Notes under the pieces: generated by a model | Seen by the model: the letters and a program-made list of their open reading frames with translations, nothing else | The model's database searches: none | Told to the model about the DNA's origin: nothing | Source of the DNA: Myxococcales bacterium | GTDB lineage: Bacteria > Myxococcota > Myxococcia > Myxococcales > Anaeromyxobacteraceae | Direction: 5' to 3' | DNA: 6,491 bases | Assembly (NCBI GenBank): GCA_021784995.1 | Contig: JAJYHA010000341.1 | Span: 1 to 6,491 of the forward strand | Shown: positions 5,389 to 6,491 of the stretch, piece by piece | How positions within the stretch are numbered: position 1 is the stretch's first letter | Layout: each line of letters starts with the position of its first letter | Position numbers and translations under genes: made by a program

Positions 5389-5407
5389 GGCGCCGAAACC
5401 CGGCGTC
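5389..5407 (+). terminator. Possible second hairpin downstream of the small gene
   Basis: GGCGCCG (5389-5395) can pair with CGGCGTC (5401-5407), including one G-T pair, around AAACC. A T-rich patch (TATTTT, 5417-5422) follows about 10 bases later, too far for a classical intrinsic terminator. It could back up the 5343-5363 hairpin and insulate the gap promoter. Confidence 0.3.
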
Positions 5408-5436
5408 CTTGCTGGCTATTTTCGCCCGCGTTTCCG

Positions 5437-5465
5437 TTGACTGGATGGCCCGGGGCAAGTACCTT
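5437..5465 (+). promoter_or_regulatory. Sigma70-type promoter of gap
   Basis: TTGACT (5437-5442, 5/6 to TTGACA) lies exactly 17 bp from TACCTT (5460-5465). Predicted transcription start is near 5472, leaving a 5' untranslated region of about 47 nt. It is the best-matching promoter in the window, as expected for a highly expressed glycolytic gene. Confidence 0.65.
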
Positions 5466-5493
5466 ACGCGCCTCACGACGTCCAGGCCATCCA
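5442..5493. repeat. 9-bp inverted repeat flanking the gap -10 box
   Basis: TGGATGGCC (5442-5450) is the exact reverse complement of GGCCATCCA (5485-5493). The left arm abuts the -35 and occupies the spacer; the right arm lies in the untranslated leader about 14-22 nt after the predicted start. Because the left arm is not transcribed from this promoter, the pair would act in DNA, for example as two operator half-sites, and not as an RNA hairpin. Arm centres are 43 bp apart, close to four helical turns. Confidence 0.45.
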
Positions 5494-5505
5494 CTCAAAC
5501 GCTTC

Positions 5506-5510
5506 GGGAG
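5506..5510 (+). promoter_or_regulatory. Ribosome binding site of gap
   Basis: GGGAG, 8 nt before the ATG at 5519. Together with the family N-terminus (ARIAINGFGRIGR) this fixes the start. Confidence 0.65.
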
Positions 5511-5518
5511 ATCCGCAC

Positions 5519-6491
5519 ATGGCGCGCATCGCTATCAACGGCTTCGGTCGCATCGGACGCTGCATCGTGCGGGCCGCGCTGAAGCGCGGCGAGAGGGACC
5601 TGGAGTTCGTCTCCGTCAACGACCTCACCGACACCAGGACGCTGGCCCACCTCCTCAAGTACGACTCGGTGCACGGCGTCCTCGACGCCGACGTGAAGGC
5701 CACCGAGAAGTCCATCGTCGTGAACGGCAAGGAGATCCAGATCACGGCGGTGAAGAACCCCGGCGACCTGCCGCACGCCGCCAACAAGGTCGATCTGGTG
5801 CTCGAGTGCACGGGGCTCTTCACGGAGAGGGAGAAGGCGGAGGGCCACCTCAAGGCGGGCGCCCCGCGCGTCCTCATCTCCGCCCCGGCCAAGGGGGCCG
5901 ACATCACCATCGCCTACGGGATCAACCACGAGAAGCTGGACCGCGCGAAGCACAAGATCGTCTCGAACGCCTCCTGCACCACCAACTGCCTGGCGCCGGT
6001 GGCGAAGGTGCTCCTCGAGGGCTTCGGCATCCGGCGCGGCCTCATGACCACGGTCCACAGCTACACGAACGACCAGAACCTGCTCGACCTCCCGCACAAG
6101 GACCTGCGACGCGCCCGCGCGGCGGCCCTCTCCATGATCCCCTCCACCACCGGCGCGGCGAAGGCGGTGGCCGAGGTCATCCCGGAGCTCAAGGGGAGGC
6201 TGAACGGCACGGCCGTCCGCGTCCCGACCCCCAACGTGTCGCTGGTGGACCTCACGGTGGAGCTCGAGCGGGCGGCCACGGTGGAGAGCATCAACGCAGC
6301 CTTCAAGGCGGCCGCGGAGGGGAGCCTGAAGGGCGTCCTGGCCTACTCCGACGCGCCGACGGTCTCGGTGGACTACAACGGCAACCCGCACTCCTCCATC
6401 TTCGACGCGACCAGCACCTTCGTCATCGGCGACACCTTCGCCAAGGTCTTCGCCTGGTACGACAACGAGTGGGGCTTCTCCAACCGGATGG
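5519..6491 (+). CDS. gap: Glyceraldehyde-3-phosphate dehydrogenase, 3'-truncated by window edge
   Basis: Oxidises and phosphorylates glyceraldehyde-3-phosphate to 1,3-bisphosphoglycerate with NAD+ in glycolysis, and works in reverse in gluconeogenesis; the enzyme is a cytoplasmic homotetramer. The 324 visible codons begin with the nucleotide-binding motif INGFGRIGR (6-14) and NDLTD (34-38). The active site SNASCTTNC has catalytic Cys153, and TTVHSYTNDQ has the assisting His180. Phosphate-binding segments STTGAAKAV (209-217) and the NGTAVRVPTPNVSLVDL core (230-246) follow, then the closing signature WYDNEWGFSNRM (313-324). Asn34-Asp35 and the Leu191-Pro192 pair in the S-loop favour NAD over NADP. 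Family members are usually about 335 residues, so roughly ten C-terminal residues lie beyond the window. It has its own promoter and a 165-bp gap upstream. In many bacteria pgk and tpiA follow, but they cannot be seen here. Confidence 0.98.
   Translation, partial: MARIAINGFGRIGRCIVRAALKRGERDLEFVSVNDLTDTRTLAHLLKYDSVHGVLDADVKATEKSIVVNGKEIQITAVKNPGDLPHAANKVDLVLECTGLFTEREKAEGHLKAGAPRVLISAPAKGADITIAYGINHEKLDRAKHKIVSNASCTTNCLAPVAKVLLEGFGIRRGLMTTVHSYTNDQNLLDLPHKDLRRARAAALSMIPSTTGAAKAVAEVIPELKGRLNGTAVRVPTPNVSLVDLTVELERAATVESINAAFKAAAEGSLKGVLAYSDAPTVSVDYNGNPHSSIFDATSTFVIGDTFAKVFAWYDNEWGFSNRM

Noticed and set aside
5495..6391. 298-codon minus-strand open frame opposite gap
   Set aside because: The plus strand encodes an unmistakable GAPDH with its catalytic motifs; the antisense product is Arg/His/Val-rich with no domain.

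Overview
The window is very G+C rich DNA (roughly three quarters G+C by eye). Codon third positions are overwhelmingly G/C, and long open frames lie antisense to nearly every gene. Protein character and gene order (argS followed by a SPOR-domain protein, a stand-alone mannose-phosphate-isomerase-type cupin, a COG2509-type flavoprotein, class I gap) suggest a delta-proteobacterial/Myxococcota genome, most likely Anaeromyxobacter or a close relative. That assignment is inference from composition and protein style, not from a search. The content looks like core chromosome: I see no IS element, phage gene, tRNA, rRNA or CRISPR array.

Layout. (1) Positions 2-1801, +: arginyl-tRNA synthetase lacking its extreme N-terminus, with an unusual Pro/Ala-rich then acidic insertion in the catalytic domain. 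(2) 1877-2602, +: membrane-anchored SPOR-domain protein (FtsN/DedD-like architecture) with its own likely promoter in the short gap after argS. (3) 2621-2986, +: single-domain cupin of the type II phosphomannose isomerase family, 18 bp downstream and possibly leaderless. (4) A 26-bp convergent gap with a GC hairpin. (5) On the minus strand, a two-gene operon: a 530-residue FAD-dependent oxidoreductase (4880-3288), then a 92-residue GYF_2-like protein with a C-terminal membrane helix (3291-3013), joined by an ATGA stop/start overlap. (6) A 263-bp divergent intergenic region with several inverted repeats. (7) 5144-5353, +: a 69-residue helical protein of unknown function, ending in a perfect hairpin that contains its stop codon. 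(8) 5519 to the window end, +: glyceraldehyde-3-phosphate dehydrogenase lacking roughly its last ten residues, behind a well-formed sigma70-type promoter whose -10 box is flanked by a 9-bp inverted repeat.

The genes cover translation (argS), septal/envelope peptidoglycan (SPOR), sugar-phosphate chemistry (cupin), redox (flavoprotein) and glycolysis (gap). They do not form one pathway; the only tight functional unit is the coupled flavoprotein/GYF_2 pair. I found no convincing novel multi-gene system. The items most worth a second look are that coupled pair, the unrecognised 69-residue protein with its structured upstream region, the insertion in ArgS, the inverted repeat at the gap promoter, and a recurring GC-rich -10 element (T-A-S-S-N-T).
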